A stretch of 64,000 nucleotides of DNA, taken from assembly GCF_964063345.1 (NCBI RefSeq), contig NZ_OZ061318.1:4216001-4280000 (forward strand). The letters run 5' to 3'. Below, in pieces: positions 29,165 through 39,446 of the stretch. Position 1 is the first letter of the stretch. Each line of letters opens with the position of its first letter. Source of the DNA: Pseudomonas lini (GTDB taxonomy: Bacteria; Pseudomonadota; Gammaproteobacteria; Pseudomonadales; Pseudomonadaceae). Below the pieces are notes generated by a model. That model saw only the letters and a program-made list of their open reading frames with translations. It searched no databases and had not been told where the DNA came from. Made by a program: the position numbers and the translations under genes.

Positions 29165-29605
29165 ATGGAGCACTGGAAACGCACGATCGAAAGGGCCAAC
29201 CGCCATTTCATGCTGGGCGAACTCGTTGATGCCCGCGAGGCTTACTTGCAGGCACTGGCGCTGGCTCAAGTGTTGTTCGAGCGCTGGGCGGATGCCGACG
29301 AAGCGGTGGCGGCCTGCGTGATTTCCCACCACAACCTGGCGGATTTGCATTTGCGCCTGAACCAGCCGGAGGAGAGCGCCGAGTACCTGTGCGCGATCCA
29401 TCAACGACTGTTGCAGACCGTGCAGAACTCGCGACTGGCGCCAGCTTTGCGTGAAGCCGCGCTGCGTCAGAGCAGCAAAACCTATGTCGAGCTGCTGAAT
29501 TTCATCAGCGATCACGGCGAGTATCCGCGTACCCACCGTTTGCTGCACGCCGACACCGCTTCGCCCTCGCATCAGCCTGCGCCCTTACAACATGGAGTTC
29601 ATTGA
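29165..29605 (+). CDS. conserved protein of the fagA-sodA operon (orfX)
   Basis: The 146-residue protein is helical and looks like a TPR-type fold: [29 protein letters not shown] and [21 protein letters not shown] resemble two repeats. I do not know its function. Position between fumC and sodA matches the unnamed ORF of this operon in other pseudomonads. TTTGGAGG precedes its start. Its last bases contain the sodA ribosome site. Confidence 0.8.
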   Translation: MEHWKRTIERANRHFMLGELVDAREAYLQALALAQVLFERWADADEAVAACVISHHNLADLHLRLNQPEESAEYLCAIHQRLLQTVQNSRLAPALREAALRQSSKTYVELLNFISDHGEYPRTHRLLHADTASPSHQPAPLQHGVH

Positions 29606-29606
29606 A

Positions 29607-30230
29607 ATGGCTTTTACCCTGCCAGCCTTGCCGTACGCCTACGACGCCCTGGAACCGCACATTGATGCGCAGACCATGGAAATCCACTACACCAAACACC
29701 ATCAGACCTACATCAACAACCTCAACGCTGCAGTCGAAGGCACTGAGTTTGCTGAATGGCCCGTGGAAAAACTGGTGGCGGCTGTGCAGCAATTGCCGGA
29801 AAAACTTCGCGCGGCGGTGATCAATCAGGGCGGAGGGCATGCCAACCATTCGTTGTTCTGGGAAGTCATGGCCCCCAACGGCGGTGGCCAGCCCGAAGAC
29901 GCGCTGGCCAAGGCGATCGACGAACAGCTGGGTGGTCTCGACAACTTCAAGGAGGCCTTCACCAAAGCTGCGCTGACCCGTTTTGGCAGCGGTTGGGCCT
30001 GGTTGAGTGTGACGCCGCAAAAGACCTTGATCGTTGAAAGCAGCGGCAACCAGGACAGCCCATTGATGAACGGCAATACGCCGATTCTCGGCCTGGACGT
30101 TTGGGAGCACGCTTATTACCTGCGCTATCAGAACCGCCGTCCGGAATACATCAATGCGTTCTACAACGTGATCAATTGGCCCGAAGTCGCCGCGCGTTAT
30201 CAGGCTGCGCTGGTTGAGAACGCCCCCTAA
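29607..30230 (+). CDS. sodA: superoxide dismutase, manganese type
   Basis: Dismutates superoxide in the cytoplasm. The 207 residues have the metal ligands His27, His81, Asp164 and His168 ([12 protein letters not shown]). GGGHANHS and the active-site Gln in SSGNQDSP point to the Mn rather than the Fe type, which fits an operon expressed when iron is low. The start at 29607 follows the orfX stop by one base, with GGAG inside orfX; an in-frame ATG at 29592 would add five residues. Confidence 0.95.
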   Translation: MAFTLPALPYAYDALEPHIDAQTMEIHYTKHHQTYINNLNAAVEGTEFAEWPVEKLVAAVQQLPEKLRAAVINQGGGHANHSLFWEVMAPNGGGQPEDALAKAIDEQLGGLDNFKEAFTKAALTRFGSGWAWLSVTPQKTLIVESSGNQDSPLMNGNTPILGLDVWEHAYYLRYQNRRPEYINAFYNVINWPEVAARYQAALVENAP

Positions 30231-30258
30231 GTCTCTATAAAACAATCCAGGGCTGACT

Positions 30259-31152
30259 ATGGGCACTGAAACACTGGCGATTGGAAGTGGACGAATGTTT
30301 CGTTACGCACTGGGATCGCTGTTACTGCTGGCGGGCGTGACGTTATTGGTTGCTCAAGGGCTGAGCTGGCTGGACCTCGAACCGAAACTGCAGCGCGCCC
30401 TGCAGGGCGGGGCGATCTGCGCCTTGGGCACAGCCTTGGGCGCCGTGCCGGTGCTGGTGATTCGACGGATGCCTCAAGCAGTCAGTGACACACTGTTGGG
30501 TTTTGGGGCCGGAGTGATGCTCGCGGCGACGGCGTTTTCGCTGATTGTGCCGGGCATTGCCGCAGCCGAAAACCTCGGGCTGACGCCTTGGGCGGCTAGC
30601 GGCCTGATCAGCTTCGGCATCATGCTGGGCGCATTCGGCTTGTTTCTGGTGGATCGCAAGGTGTCTGGCGCTACGCCTGAAATGCTCGTGGGAACGTTGG
30701 AGCGACCAGTGATTCCACCGCGGATCTGGTTGTTTGTGTTTGCCATCATTGCCCACAACATCCCCGAAGGCATGGCGGTCGGCGTCTCGGCCGGTGGTGG
30801 CATGCCCGACGCCGACAGCCTGGCCATGGGCATCGCTTTGCAGGATGTGCCGGAAGGGCTGGTGATTGCATTGGTGTTGGCCGGAGCAGGGATGTCGCGG
30901 GTCAAGGCGTTCCTGATCGGTGCTGCGTCAGGGTTGGTCGAGCCGGTCTTCGCATTGTTGTGCGCCTGGCTGGTGAGCCTGGCCGAACTGCTGCTGCCTT
31001 TGGGGCTGGCACTGGCGGCCGGTGCGATGTTACTGGTGGTGACTCACGAAGTCATCCCCGAATCGCGCCGTCATGGTCACGACAAACTGGCCAGCCTTGG
31101 GCTGCTGATCGGGTTTTGTCTGATGATGGTGATGGATACCGCGTTGGCTTGA
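30259..31152 (+). CDS. ZIP family metal transporter
   Basis: Inner-membrane divalent metal carrier, 297 residues with about eight membrane segments. The metal sites are in HNIPEGMAVGVSAGGG and ALQDVPEGLVIALVLAGAG. It lies 28 bases after sodA, so it likely belongs to the Fur-type operon and could supply manganese for SodA or fumarase-era iron-free metabolism; that metal choice is inference, since ZIP carriers also move Zn or Fe. An internal ATG at 30295 is a second possible start. Confidence 0.85.
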   Translation: MGTETLAIGSGRMFRYALGSLLLLAGVTLLVAQGLSWLDLEPKLQRALQGGAICALGTALGAVPVLVIRRMPQAVSDTLLGFGAGVMLAATAFSLIVPGIAAAENLGLTPWAASGLISFGIMLGAFGLFLVDRKVSGATPEMLVGTLERPVIPPRIWLFVFAIIAHNIPEGMAVGVSAGGGMPDADSLAMGIALQDVPEGLVIALVLAGAGMSRVKAFLIGAASGLVEPVFALLCAWLVSLAELLLPLGLALAAGAMLLVVTHEVIPESRRHGHDKLASLGLLIGFCLMMVMDTALA

Positions 31153-31181
31153 GGTGCGCAGATTTAGCGAAGAGGTGCTTT

Positions 31182-31314
31182 TGTGGCGAGGGAGCTTGCT
31201 CCCGCTCGGCTGCGGAGCAGTCGTAAAATCAGCGAATGCGGTTATGTTTGTGTACAAGGGTGGCAATTTTGGGGCCGCTTCGCAGCCCAGCGGGAGCAAG
31301 CTCCCTCGCCACAA
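31182..31314. repeat. inverted repeat element (family C)
   Basis: TGTGGCGAGGGAGCTTGCTC ... GAGCAAGCTCCCTCGCCACA with a 90-base spacer holding inner arms CGGCTGCGGAGCAG / CCGCTTCGCAGCC. A separate repeat family from the GCGGGCTTGCCCGC type. It lies between the convergent zip and ptsO genes. Confidence 0.85.
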
Positions 31315-31327
31315 GAGACTGCGCTGT

Positions 31328-31603
31328 TTATTCGCCTTCGTCGAAGAAGTTGTTGATCAACGCCACCAACGCCTCAAGCGCTTCCTGTTCCTGTTCGCCT
31401 TCGGTACTCAGGTGGATTTTGGTACCCTTGCCAGCGGCCAGCATCATCATGGCCATGATGCTTTTGCCATCTACCACGGATTCTGGCGTGCGTCCTACCC
31501 TGATCGTGCAATCCGGAAACTGACCGGCAACCCCGACGAACTTGGCAGACGCACGGGCATGCAGGCCCAGCTTGTTGATGATTTCGATTTCCAGAGCAGG
31601 CAT
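31328..31603 (-). CDS. ptsO: HPr-like phosphocarrier NPr
   Basis: Carries phosphate from PtsP to PtsN in the nitrogen phosphotransferase system. The 91 residues have the phosphorylation site His15 (KLGLHARAS) and the conserved Ser region DGKSIMAMMMLAA. Last gene of rpoN-hpf-ptsN-rapZ-ptsO. Confidence 0.95.
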   Translation of the reverse strand: MPALEIEIINKLGLHARASAKFVGVAGQFPDCTIRVGRTPESVVDGKSIMAMMMLAAGKGTKIHLSTEGEQEQEALEALVALINNFFDEGE

Positions 31604-31618
31604 CGCGATGTGAATCCT

Positions 31619-32476
31619 TTAGCTGAGGTCGCGGTGGCGGACCTGGACGTTCTTCAGGGTTTTTTGCAGGACCTGACCCAGGCGTTCGGTCAGGTAGACA
31701 GAGCGGTGATGCCCGCCGGTGCAGCCAATGGCAATGGTGACATAAGCGCGGTTGCTGGCGGCAAAGCGGGGCAGCCACTTGAGCAAGTAGGAGGAAATGT
31801 CCTGGAACATCTCTTCGACGTCAGGCTGTGCCGCCAGGTACTCGGCCACCGGTTGATCGAGCCCGGACTGTGCCCGTAGCTCCGGCTTCCAGTAAGGGTT
31901 GGGCAGACAGCGCACGTCGAACACCAGATCAGCGTCCACCGGCATGCCACGCTTGAAGCCGAAAGATTCCACCAGGAACGCGGTGCCCGGTTCCGGCTGA
32001 TTCAGCAGGCGCAACTTGATGGTATCGCGTAGCTGATACAGGTTCAGATTGGTGGTGTTGACCTTGAGGTCGGCCAGATCGGCGATAGGCCCCAGCAGAT
32101 TGGTTTCGTCCTGAATCGCCTCCGCCAATGAGCGGTTGGCGCTGCTCAGTGGGTGACGACGGCGAGTTTCCGAAAAGCGTTTGAGCAAGGTTTCTTCGTC
32201 GGCGTCCAGGTACAGCACATCGCACTGGATATGCCGGCTGCGGACTTCTTCCAGCAATTCGGGAAACCGTGACAAGTGACTCGGCAAGTTACGCGCATCG
32301 ATGGACACGGCCACCAGCGGTTGTGCCAGTTCGGTGTGAATCAATGCGCGCTCGGCCAGTTCCGGCAGCAAGCCGGCAGGCAGGTTGTCGATGCAGTAAT
32401 AACCGTTGTCCTCGAGCACATCGAGGGCGGTACTTTTACCTGAGCCGGAGCGGCCGCTGACGATGATCAGGCGCAT
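31619..32476 (-). CDS. rapZ: RNase adapter protein RapZ
   Basis: Nucleotide- and RNA-binding regulator; in enterics it leads sRNA GlmZ to RNase E and tunes glucosamine-6-phosphate synthesis. The 285 residues have Walker A GRSGSGKS (8-15) and the C-terminal [16 protein letters not shown] metabolite-binding region. Between ptsN and ptsO, with two bases to ptsN. Confidence 0.95.
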   Translation of the reverse strand: MRLIIVSGRSGSGKSTALDVLEDNGYYCIDNLPAGLLPELAERALIHTELAQPLVAVSIDARNLPSHLSRFPELLEEVRSRHIQCDVLYLDADEETLLKRFSETRRRHPLSSANRSLAEAIQDETNLLGPIADLADLKVNTTNLNLYQLRDTIKLRLLNQPEPGTAFLVESFGFKRGMPVDADLVFDVRCLPNPYWKPELRAQSGLDQPVAEYLAAQPDVEEMFQDISSYLLKWLPRFAASNRAYVTIAIGCTGGHHRSVYLTERLGQVLQKTLKNVQVRHRDLS

Positions 32477-32478
32477 GA

Positions 32479-32943
32479 TTAGTGACCGGTTTGCTCGTCC
32501 AGGACAACCTGATACAAGGCTTCGTTGCTCGGGGCGCTGCGCAGCTTTTCACGCACTTCCTTGCGATCAAGCATGCTGGCAATCTGGCGCAGCAGTTCCA
32601 GGTGCGCATCGGTGGCGGCTTCCGGGACCAGCAGGACAAACAGCAGGTCAACCGGGGCGCCATCAATGGCGTCGAAATCGATAGGGGCTTCCAGGTGCAG
32701 CAGCGCACTGATTGGCGAGGTGCAGCCTTTAAGCCGGCAGTGGGGGATGGCGATGCCGTTGCCGAAACCGGTAGAGCCGAGTTTCTCACGGGCAATCAGG
32801 GCCTCGAAGACGTCCTGCATTTCCAGATCCGGTACTTCGCGGTGGATAAGGTTGGCAATTTGCTCGAGGGCTTTCTTTTTACTGCCACCCGGCGCGTTCA
32901 CTTGGGAACGGCCGGGGGTCAGGATGGTTTCTAGTCGGATCAT
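32479..32943 (-). CDS. ptsN: nitrogen regulatory IIA protein PtsN
   Basis: EIIA of the nitrogen PTS, which receives phosphate from NPr and controls potassium uptake, carbon/nitrogen balance and, in P. putida, many sigma-54 promoters. The 154 residues have the phosphorylated His68 in GIAIPHCR. Two bases upstream of rapZ and close to rpoN, as in other proteobacteria. Confidence 0.96.
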   Translation of the reverse strand: MIRLETILTPGRSQVNAPGGSKKKALEQIANLIHREVPDLEMQDVFEALIAREKLGSTGFGNGIAIPHCRLKGCTSPISALLHLEAPIDFDAIDGAPVDLLFVLLVPEAATDAHLELLRQIASMLDRKEVREKLRSAPSNEALYQVVLDEQTGH

Positions 32944-32955
32944 GGATTGGGAGTG

Positions 32956-33264
32956 TTAACGACCGGTCGCGCCCTGGAGGAGGCTCTGGGTCTTTTCCTT
33001 ATGCTTTTTAAGTTGGCGATCCAGCTTGTCGGTCAGCAGGTCGATGGCGGCATACATGTCCGTATGCTCGGCATTGGCGACCACCTCTCCGCCGGGAATA
33101 TGCAGCGTGGCTTCGATCTTCTGCAGCAGTTTTTCGACGTTCATCGTGACTTGAACATTGGTGATCTTGTCGAAATGCCTCTCTAATCGGTCGAGTTTTT
33201 CGCCGATGTAGGTGCGCAGGGGTTCGGTCACTTCCAGTTGGTGTCCACTGATGTTGACTTGCAT
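32956..33264 (-). CDS. hpf: ribosome hibernation promoting factor (short form)
   Basis: Binds 30S subunits in stationary phase and promotes 100S dimers. The 102 residues start MQVNISGHQLEV and contain LDRLERHFDKITNVQV, typical of short HPF/YfiA. I use the ATG at 33264; a longer frame to 33318 is not supported. Located between rpoN and ptsN. Confidence 0.94.
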   Translation of the reverse strand: MQVNISGHQLEVTEPLRTYIGEKLDRLERHFDKITNVQVTMNVEKLLQKIEATLHIPGGEVVANAEHTDMYAAIDLLTDKLDRQLKKHKEKTQSLLQGATGR

Positions 33265-33343
33265 ACAGCTTCTCCTTCGTTGCCAGTGCATAAAGCGGCA
33301 GGCAGAAATGCCTGCCACTGGAACGCTGTGGCGAGCCCGGCGG

Positions 33344-34837
33344 CTACATCAACCGCTTCCGTTCGCTGGAAGGCGCGATCCCCAGGGATTCGCGGTACTT
33401 GGCGACGGTGCGACGGGCTACCTGAATGCCTTGTGCCTCCAGTAAACCAGCGATCTTGCTGTCACTCAACGGCTTTTTCTGATTTTCCGCGGCAACCAGT
33501 TTTTTGATGATCGCGCGGATCGCCGTGGACGAGCATTCACCGCCTTCGGAGGTACTGACGTGGCTGGAAAAAAAGTATTTCAGTTCATAGATGCCCCGTG
33601 GGGTATGCATGAATTTTTGCGTGGTCACCCGTGAAATCGTCGATTCATGCATGCCCACCGCTTCGGCGATGTCATGCAGCACCAACGGCTTCATGGCTTC
33701 GTCACCGTATTCAAGAAAGCCGCGTTGATGCTCGACGATCTGGGTGGCGACTTTCATCAGGGTTTCATTGCGGCTTTGCAGGCTCTTGATGAACCAACGA
33801 GCCTCCTGCAGCTGATTACGCATGAAGGTGTTATCAGCGCTGGTATCGGCGCGGCGCACGAAACCGGCGTACTGGGCGTTGACACGCAGGCGTGGCACCG
33901 ATTCCTGATTCAGCTCCACCAGCCAGCGCTCGTTGTCCTTGCGCACAATCACGTCGGGAACGACGTATTCGGCTTCGGCGGACTCGATTTGTGAACCCGG
34001 GCGCGGGTTGAGGCTCTGGACCAGTTCGATGACCTGACGCAGTTCATCTTCCTTGAGCTTCATGCGACGCATCAGCTGGCTGTAGTCGCGGCTGCCGAGC
34101 AGGTCGATGTAGTCGGTGACCAGGCGCTTGGCCTCGGCCAGCCAAGGGGTCTTGGCTGGCAGTTGACGCAGTTGCAGCAGCAGGCACTCACCGAGGTTGC
34201 GGGCGCCGATGCCAGCGGGTTCGAATTGCTGGATGCGGTGCAGGACGGCTTCGATTTCGTCCAGTTCGATGTCCAGTTCCGGGTCGAAAGCTTCGAGGAT
34301 TTCCTCGAGGGTTTCGTCCAGGTAGCCCTGATTGTTGATGCAGTCGATCAGGGTCACGGCGATCAGGCGATCGGTGTCGGACATAGGTGCCAGGTTCAGT
34401 TGCCAGAGCAAATGGCTTTGCAGGCTTTCACCGACCGATGTGCGGGTGGTGAAATCCCACTCGTCGTCATCGTTGCTCGGCAGGCTGCTGGCGCTGGTCT
34501 GGTAGACGTCTTCCCAGGCCGTGTCGACGGGCAATTCGTTGGGGATGCGCTCGTTCCAGTCGCCTTCCTCAAGGTTATCCACCGTTGGGGCGGTTTCCTG
34601 GTAAGAGGGTTCCTGAATGTCGGCGTTGGGTTTTTGTTCGGCGCTATCGGCCAAGGGGTCAGCGTTATCGAAGTCGTCGCCTTCTTCCTGGCGTTCGAGC
34701 ATCGGATTGGACTCCAGGGCCTCCTGGATTTCCTGTTGCAGGTCCAGGGTCGACAATTGGAGCAGGCGGATGGCCTGTTGCAGCTGCGGTGTCATCGTCA
34801 GCTGCTGGCCCATTCTCAAGACTAGCGATGGTTTCAT
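33344..34837 (-). CDS. rpoN: RNA polymerase sigma-54 factor
   Basis: Sigma factor for nitrogen, flagellar and many catabolic promoters. The 497 residues show region I ([20 protein letters not shown], Gln/Leu-rich), an acidic region II (about 50-125), the core-binding middle and, at the C terminus, the RpoN box [10 protein letters not shown] (about 474-483). Own promoter seems to lie at 34915-34943, in the gap after lptB. Confidence 0.98.
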   Translation of the reverse strand: MKPSLVLRMGQQLTMTPQLQQAIRLLQLSTLDLQQEIQEALESNPMLERQEEGDDFDNADPLADSAEQKPNADIQEPSYQETAPTVDNLEEGDWNERIPNELPVDTAWEDVYQTSASSLPSNDDDEWDFTTRTSVGESLQSHLLWQLNLAPMSDTDRLIAVTLIDCINNQGYLDETLEEILEAFDPELDIELDEIEAVLHRIQQFEPAGIGARNLGECLLLQLRQLPAKTPWLAEAKRLVTDYIDLLGSRDYSQLMRRMKLKEDELRQVIELVQSLNPRPGSQIESAEAEYVVPDVIVRKDNERWLVELNQESVPRLRVNAQYAGFVRRADTSADNTFMRNQLQEARWFIKSLQSRNETLMKVATQIVEHQRGFLEYGDEAMKPLVLHDIAEAVGMHESTISRVTTQKFMHTPRGIYELKYFFSSHVSTSEGGECSSTAIRAIIKKLVAAENQKKPLSDSKIAGLLEAQGIQVARRTVAKYRESLGIAPSSERKRLM

Positions 34838-34914
34838 GGCAGGGGCTTAACACCTTATTCGCCGGCGCACATGCGCCATCCACTACAGAGCGCCGAAGCG
34901 CCAAACATAAGCAA

Positions 34915-34943
34915 ATTATATGCCCGAAACTGAAGTGTTTGCC
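34915..34943 (-). promoter_or_regulatory. possible rpoN promoter
   Basis: On the minus strand a perfect TATAAT (34920-34915) is preceded after 17 bases by GGCAAA, a weak -35. It lies 77 bases before the rpoN ATG. The leader between them holds GGCGCTTCGGCGCT and GGCGCATGTGCGCC hairpins. Upstream, AGAGCGCT/AGCGCTCT (34945-34952, 34989-34996) encloses an AT-rich inner repeat. Confidence 0.4.
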
Positions 34944-35021
34944 TAGAGCGCTGTAACAATAAAAACTTATTGATTTTTTATTGAAGCGAGCGCTCTCTCG
35001 GCGACTGGGGCACCTCAGTGC

Positions 35022-35747
35022 TTACAGGCGGAACTCATGGCCCAGATACACTTCCTTGACCAGTTCGTTGGCCAGGATGGTGGCGGAGTCACCTTCGGCG
35101 ATCAACTGGCCGTCGTTGACGATGTAGGCCGTTTCGCAGATATCCAGGGTTTCGCGGACGTTGTGGTCCGTGATCAGCACACCAATGCCTTTGGCCTTGA
35201 GGTGGTGGATGATCTGCTTGATGTCGCCCACCGAAATCGGGTCTACGCCGGCGAAGGGTTCGTCGAGGAGGATGAATTTCGGGTTAGTAGCCAGGGCTCG
35301 GGCGATTTCCACACGGCGGCGTTCACCACCGGACAGGCTCATGCCGAGGTTGTCGCGGATGTGGTGGATGTGAAATTCCTGCAGCAGGCTTTCCAGCTCC
35401 TGGCGACGACCGGCCTTGTCGAGTTCCTTGCGGGTCTCGAGGATGGCCATGATGTTGTCGGCCACCGACAGTTTGCGGAAGATCGATGCTTCTTGCGGAA
35501 GATAGCCGATACCCGCCTTCGCGCGACCGTGCATTGGCTGGTGGCTGACGTCCAGGTCATCGATCAGGACGCGGCCCTGATCGGCCTGCACCAAGCCGAC
35601 AATCATGTAGAAGCAAGTGGTTTTACCGGCACCGTTAGGACCAAGCAGGCCGACGATCTGACCGCTGTCGATGGACAGGCTGACGTCGCGCACGACCTGA
35701 CGGCTCTTGTAGCTCTTGGCCAGATGCTGAGCTTTCAGAGTTGCCAT
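35022..35747 (-). CDS. lptB: LPS export ABC transporter ATPase LptB
   Basis: Cytoplasmic ATPase of the LptB2FGC machine that extracts LPS from the inner membrane. The 241 residues have Walker [10 protein letters not shown] (36-44), signature [13 protein letters not shown], and Walker [13 protein letters not shown]. Its start overlaps the lptA stop by one base. Followed by a 184-base gap that holds an rpoN promoter candidate. Confidence 0.97.
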   Translation of the reverse strand: MATLKAQHLAKSYKSRQVVRDVSLSIDSGQIVGLLGPNGAGKTTCFYMIVGLVQADQGRVLIDDLDVSHQPMHGRAKAGIGYLPQEASIFRKLSVADNIMAILETRKELDKAGRRQELESLLQEFHIHHIRDNLGMSLSGGERRRVEIARALATNPKFILLDEPFAGVDPISVGDIKQIIHHLKAKGIGVLITDHNVRETLDICETAYIVNDGQLIAEGDSATILANELVKEVYLGHEFRL

Positions 35748-36295
35748 TACTGGGCCTTTTGCTCGTCGGTTTTCTTCTTCGGCTGGATCACCATGTCGAT
35801 GCGAGGACGTGCCTCAGTGACCTTGTTACCCGTGGCGCGACCGGCGCTCGCAAGCTTTTTGACCGTGTCGTAGACAATTTTCTCGCCTTGGGTGACGTTG
35901 TTGTCTTTATCGATGACTTTAGCGCGATCGATCAGCACGACGCGGTTTTGCGAGGCGTGGTACTGAATAGTTACGCCGTAGCCCTGAACCGGCTTGGTAT
36001 CGCCCGCCGTTTGCAGTTGCTCGAAGTAGGCGAGGTTGCCCACCGAAGTCACCACGTCGATATCGCCGGCCGGGGTGCGAGTGATGGTTACGGTGTTGCC
36101 CTTAACGATCATCGAACCCTGAGTGATGATCACGTCGCCTTTATAGGTGGCAACGCCATTCTTGTCGTCCAGTTGGGCATCGTCGGCCTGAATGCGGATA
36201 GGCTGCTCTTGATCGTTCGGCAGAGCCCAGGCGCTCACGCTTCCCAGTGCTGCGCCCAGACTGAGCAAAATAGGGAGAGTTTTAACGAGCCTCAT
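35747..36295 (-). CDS. lptA: LPS transport periplasmic protein LptA
   Basis: Periplasmic bridge that carries LPS from LptC to LptD. The 182 residues begin with a signal peptide cut after VSAWA (about residue 24), then the OstA-type beta-jellyroll ([23 protein letters not shown]). The C-terminal tail is Lys-rich. Overlaps lptC by fourteen bases and lptB by one. Confidence 0.95.
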   Translation of the reverse strand: MRLVKTLPILLSLGAALGSVSAWALPNDQEQPIRIQADDAQLDDKNGVATYKGDVIITQGSMIVKGNTVTITRTPAGDIDVVTSVGNLAYFEQLQTAGDTKPVQGYGVTIQYHASQNRVVLIDRAKVIDKDNNVTQGEKIVYDTVKKLASAGRATGNKVTEARPRIDMVIQPKKKTDEQKAQ

Positions 36296-36854
36296 ACTGT
36301 CCTCTTACGTTCGATAGCAGGTGTATCCTGCTTTCTTTCAAGTACGCTTTCATTCCGTTGCCTGTCGATACACCGCCAGCGCCGTCGATTCTAACGGGTT
36401 GATCGGTCTGCGCATATTGCTGCTGCGGGAACACTGTCATACGGGTGGTGGTAATCAGGGTTTTGCGGTTTTTTTCGTCGAAACGGGTGATACGTACCGA
36501 ATCAATCAGCTCGACCTGAGTGCCGTCCGGATTGACTTCACCCTTCTCGCTCTGGACATGCCACGGGAACTCGGTGCCGCGGAACATGTTCAGGTCAGGA
36601 TTGGTCAGCAACGTCACTTCGGTCGCTTTCAGGTGTTCGACCTTGTCCGACGTCATCTCGTATTGCAGTTTGCCGTCGGGCAGGTACTGCACGCTATGGG
36701 CATTGACGGCGTAATAGTCGATCGCGCTTTCATCGACCTTCGCCACCGGCTTGTCGAGGAAGCGTTCAGGGCTGATGTTCCAGTAGCCGACCGCCGCAAA
36801 AATCGCTGCTATGCAACCGAACACCAGGATGTTGCGAATTTTTTTGCTCAGCAT
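36282..36854 (-). CDS. lptC: LPS export protein LptC
   Basis: Single-pass inner-membrane protein that hands LPS from LptBFG to LptA. The 190 residues have a membrane helix near 8-25 (ILVFGCIAAIFAAVGYW) and the YrbK-type fold (YEMTSDKVEHLKATEVTLL). I chose the ATG at 36854, eight bases after kdsC; the longer reading to 36887 overlaps kdsC. Confidence 0.93.
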   Translation of the reverse strand: MLSKKIRNILVFGCIAAIFAAVGYWNISPERFLDKPVAKVDESAIDYYAVNAHSVQYLPDGKLQYEMTSDKVEHLKATEVTLLTNPDLNMFRGTEFPWHVQSEKGEVNPDGTQVELIDSVRITRFDEKNRKTLITTTRMTVFPQQQYAQTDQPVRIDGAGGVSTGNGMKAYLKESRIHLLSNVRGQYEAR

Positions 36855-36861
36855 GATGGGC

Positions 36862-37386
36862 TCACAGGTACGCGGCGTTGGCCGCATCGAGACGGCCCTG
36901 GGCGCGCAGGATCAATTCGCAGAATTCGCGAGCAGCACCCTCGCCACCGCGGGCCTGGGTGATGCCGTGGGCATGTTCGCGCACGAAACTGGCAGCGCTG
37001 GCCACCGCCATGCCCAGGCCTACGCGGCGAATCACTGGGAGGTCCGGCAGGTCGTCGCCAAGGTAGGCCACTTGTTCATAACTCAGGTTGAGCTGGGCAA
37101 GAAGTTCGTCTAGCACCACCAGTTTGTCTTCGCGACCCTGATAAAGGTGTGGAATACCGAGGTTCTTCGCGCGTCGTTCAACCACCGGGGTCTTGCGGCC
37201 GCTGATGATAGCGGTCTGCACGCCGGCGGCCATCAGCATCTTGATGCCCTGGCCGTCGAGGGTGTTGAACGTCTTGAACTCGCTACCGTCTTCGAGGAAG
37301 TACAGGCGCCCGTCGGTCAGCACGCCATCAACGTCGAACACCGCCAGTTTGATCTGTTTGCCGCGTTGCAGCAGGTCCGTGCCCAT
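36862..37386 (-). CDS. kdsC: 3-deoxy-D-manno-octulosonate 8-phosphate phosphatase
   Basis: Dephosphorylates KDO-8-phosphate to KDO for LPS core assembly. The 174 residues are a C0-type HAD phosphatase with nucleophile Asp18 and Asp20 (FDVDGVLTDG) and the later GDDLPDLPV motif. Overlaps kdsD by one base. Confidence 0.95.
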   Translation of the reverse strand: MGTDLLQRGKQIKLAVFDVDGVLTDGRLYFLEDGSEFKTFNTLDGQGIKMLMAAGVQTAIISGRKTPVVERRAKNLGIPHLYQGREDKLVVLDELLAQLNLSYEQVAYLGDDLPDLPVIRRVGLGMAVASAASFVREHAHGITQARGGEGAAREFCELILRAQGRLDAANAAYL

Positions 37387-38360
37387 TACATTACTCCCGC
37401 ACGCAGCAAGTCGTGCATGTTCAAGGCGCCGACCGGGCGGTCTTCGCTGTCGACTACTACCAGCGCGTTGATTTTATGGTCTTCCATGATTTTCAGCGCC
37501 TCGGCGGCGAGCATCTCGGCACGAGCGGTCTTGCCGTGGGCAGTCATCACTTCATCAATGGTCGTGCTGTGGATATCAATGGTGCGGTCCAGAGTGCGGC
37601 GCAGGTCGCCGTCGGTGAAGATCCCGGCAAGTTTTCCATCTGTGCTTAGTACGACGGTCATGCCCAACCCCTTGCGGGTCATTTCCATCAAGGCATCCTT
37701 GAGCAGCGTACCGCACGTCACTTGCGGCAATTCGGTGCCGGCATGCATGACATTTTCCACTTTCAGCAACAAGCGGCGGCCAAGGGCTCCGCCCGGGTGG
37801 GAAAAAGCGAAATCTTCAGCGGTAAAGCCTCGAGCTTCAAGCAAGGCAACGGCGAGAGCATCACCCATGACCAGCGCTGCGGTGGTCGACGAGGTGGGTG
37901 CCAGGTTCAGCGGACAGGCTTCGTGTTCGACGCTTACATTGAGGTTGACTTCCGCTGCCTTGGCCAGCGGCGACTCGGGATTACCGGTCAGGCTGATCAT
38001 TTGAATGCCCTGGCGCTTGATCAGCGGCAGCAAGGTGACGATTTCGTTGGTGGAACCGGAGTTCGACAGCGCCAGAATGATGTCATCACGGGTGATCATG
38101 CCCATGTCGCCATGGCTGGCCTCGGCCGGGTGCACGAAAAAGGCCGTGGTGCCGGTGCTGGCCAGGGTGGCGGCAATCTTGTTGCCGATGTGCCCCGATT
38201 TGCCCATGCCGACCACGACTACGCGGCCTTTGCTGGCCAGAATCATCTCGCAAGCACGTACGAAATCTGCATCGATATGGGGCAGCAAACCTTGTACGGC
38301 TTCCAGTTCGAGGCGGATGGTACGTTGTGCTGATTGAATCAGGTCGCTGGATTGGTTCAT
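37386..38360 (-). CDS. kdsD: arabinose-5-phosphate isomerase
   Basis: Makes arabinose 5-phosphate from ribulose 5-phosphate, the first step to KDO. The 324 residues have an SIS domain (GMGKSGHIGNKIAATLASTG, near 50-70) and two C-terminal CBS repeats (about 205-324). First gene of the kds-lpt-rpoN cluster. I use the ATG at 38360 (MNQSSDLIQSAQ). It is divergent from mlaF across 276 bases. Confidence 0.95.
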   Translation of the reverse strand: MNQSSDLIQSAQRTIRLELEAVQGLLPHIDADFVRACEMILASKGRVVVVGMGKSGHIGNKIAATLASTGTTAFFVHPAEASHGDMGMITRDDIILALSNSGSTNEIVTLLPLIKRQGIQMISLTGNPESPLAKAAEVNLNVSVEHEACPLNLAPTSSTTAALVMGDALAVALLEARGFTAEDFAFSHPGGALGRRLLLKVENVMHAGTELPQVTCGTLLKDALMEMTRKGLGMTVVLSTDGKLAGIFTDGDLRRTLDRTIDIHSTTIDEVMTAHGKTARAEMLAAEALKIMEDHKINALVVVDSEDRPVGALNMHDLLRAGVM

Positions 38361-38517
38361 GTCGGAAATCGAATAGCCTGATGAAAAGGCGGCGATTATA
38401 ACGGTAATGATCAAAACCCTCACGCAAGTTCGTCGCGGTTTGTCATTACTTGTTACCGAATCTCTCTAAATAGATGATTTCAGGGGGGCATGATGCTGAA
38501 CGTGCCCGGCTTGGGCC

Positions 38518-38546
38518 TTGGGCGCTTGGCCTTTGCAGTGATATAG
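38518..38546 (+). promoter_or_regulatory. possible sigma-70 promoter of the mla operon
   Basis: TTGGCG and TATAGT are spaced by 17 bases, about 90 bases before mlaF. The -10 matches five of six consensus bases, the -35 four. In the divergent gap (38361-38636) I see no other strong signal. Confidence 0.45.
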
Positions 38547-38636
38547 TTCGCCGCCAGTTCGGCCTGCCCGGGGAGGTATGTGCTTTCGCCAGAAAGCCAG
38601 GCGTCCGAGTGAGAGGCTGCATCGCAAGGAGTTTAG

Positions 38637-39446
38637 ATGAGTGCCGATAACGCCTACGCGGTCGAGCTGAAGGGACTGACCTTCAAGCGCGGTGCGCGCA
38701 GCATTTTCAATAACGTCGATATCCGCATACCGCGCGGCAAGGTCACCGGCATCATGGGGCCTTCCGGGTGTGGCAAGACCACGCTGCTGCGGCTGATAGG
38801 TGCACAATTGCGCCCTACCAGCGGCGAAGTCTGGGTCAATGGCCAGAACCTGCCGACGTTGTCGCGCAGCGATCTGTTCGATGCGCGCAAGCAAATGGGT
38901 GTGCTGTTTCAGAGCGGCGCACTGTTTACCGACCTTGATGTTTTCGAGAACGTCGCCTTTCCGCTGCGTGTTCATACCGAGCTGCCGGAAGAAATGATCC
39001 GAGACATTGTCCTGCTCAAATTGCAGGCCGTGGGCTTGCGTGGCGCCATTGACCTGATGCCTGACGAATTGTCCGGCGGCATGAAGCGTCGCGTCGCGCT
39101 GGCCCGGGCCATTGCTCTCGATCCGCAAATCCTCATGTATGACGAGCCTTTTGTTGGCCAGGACCCGATCGCCATGGGCGTGCTGGTACGCCTGATCCGC
39201 CTGCTCAATGATGCGCTGGGCATCACCAGCATCGTGGTCTCCCACGATCTGGCCGAGACCGCGAGCATTGCCGACCACCTTATTGTGGTGGGCGACGGGC
39301 AAGTGTTGGGCCAGGGCGCACCCAAGGATTTGATGAAGTCGGATGAGCCACGTATTCGTCAATTCTTGACAGGCGAACCCGACGGTCCGGTCGCATACCA
39401 CTTTCCAGCGCCGGATTACCGCGCAGATCTTCTGGGGAAGCGCTGA
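38637..39446 (+). CDS. mlaF: phospholipid ABC transporter ATPase MlaF
   Basis: ATPase of the Mla system that keeps phospholipids out of the outer leaflet of the outer membrane. The 269 residues have Walker [10 protein letters not shown] (41-49), signature [13 protein letters not shown] and Walker [14 protein letters not shown]. First of mlaFEDCB; AAGGAG is well placed. Overlaps mlaE by one base. Confidence 0.96.
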   Translation: MSADNAYAVELKGLTFKRGARSIFNNVDIRIPRGKVTGIMGPSGCGKTTLLRLIGAQLRPTSGEVWVNGQNLPTLSRSDLFDARKQMGVLFQSGALFTDLDVFENVAFPLRVHTELPEEMIRDIVLLKLQAVGLRGAIDLMPDELSGGMKRRVALARAIALDPQILMYDEPFVGQDPIAMGVLVRLIRLLNDALGITSIVVSHDLAETASIADHLIVVGDGQVLGQGAPKDLMKSDEPRIRQFLTGEPDGPVAYHFPAPDYRADLLGKR

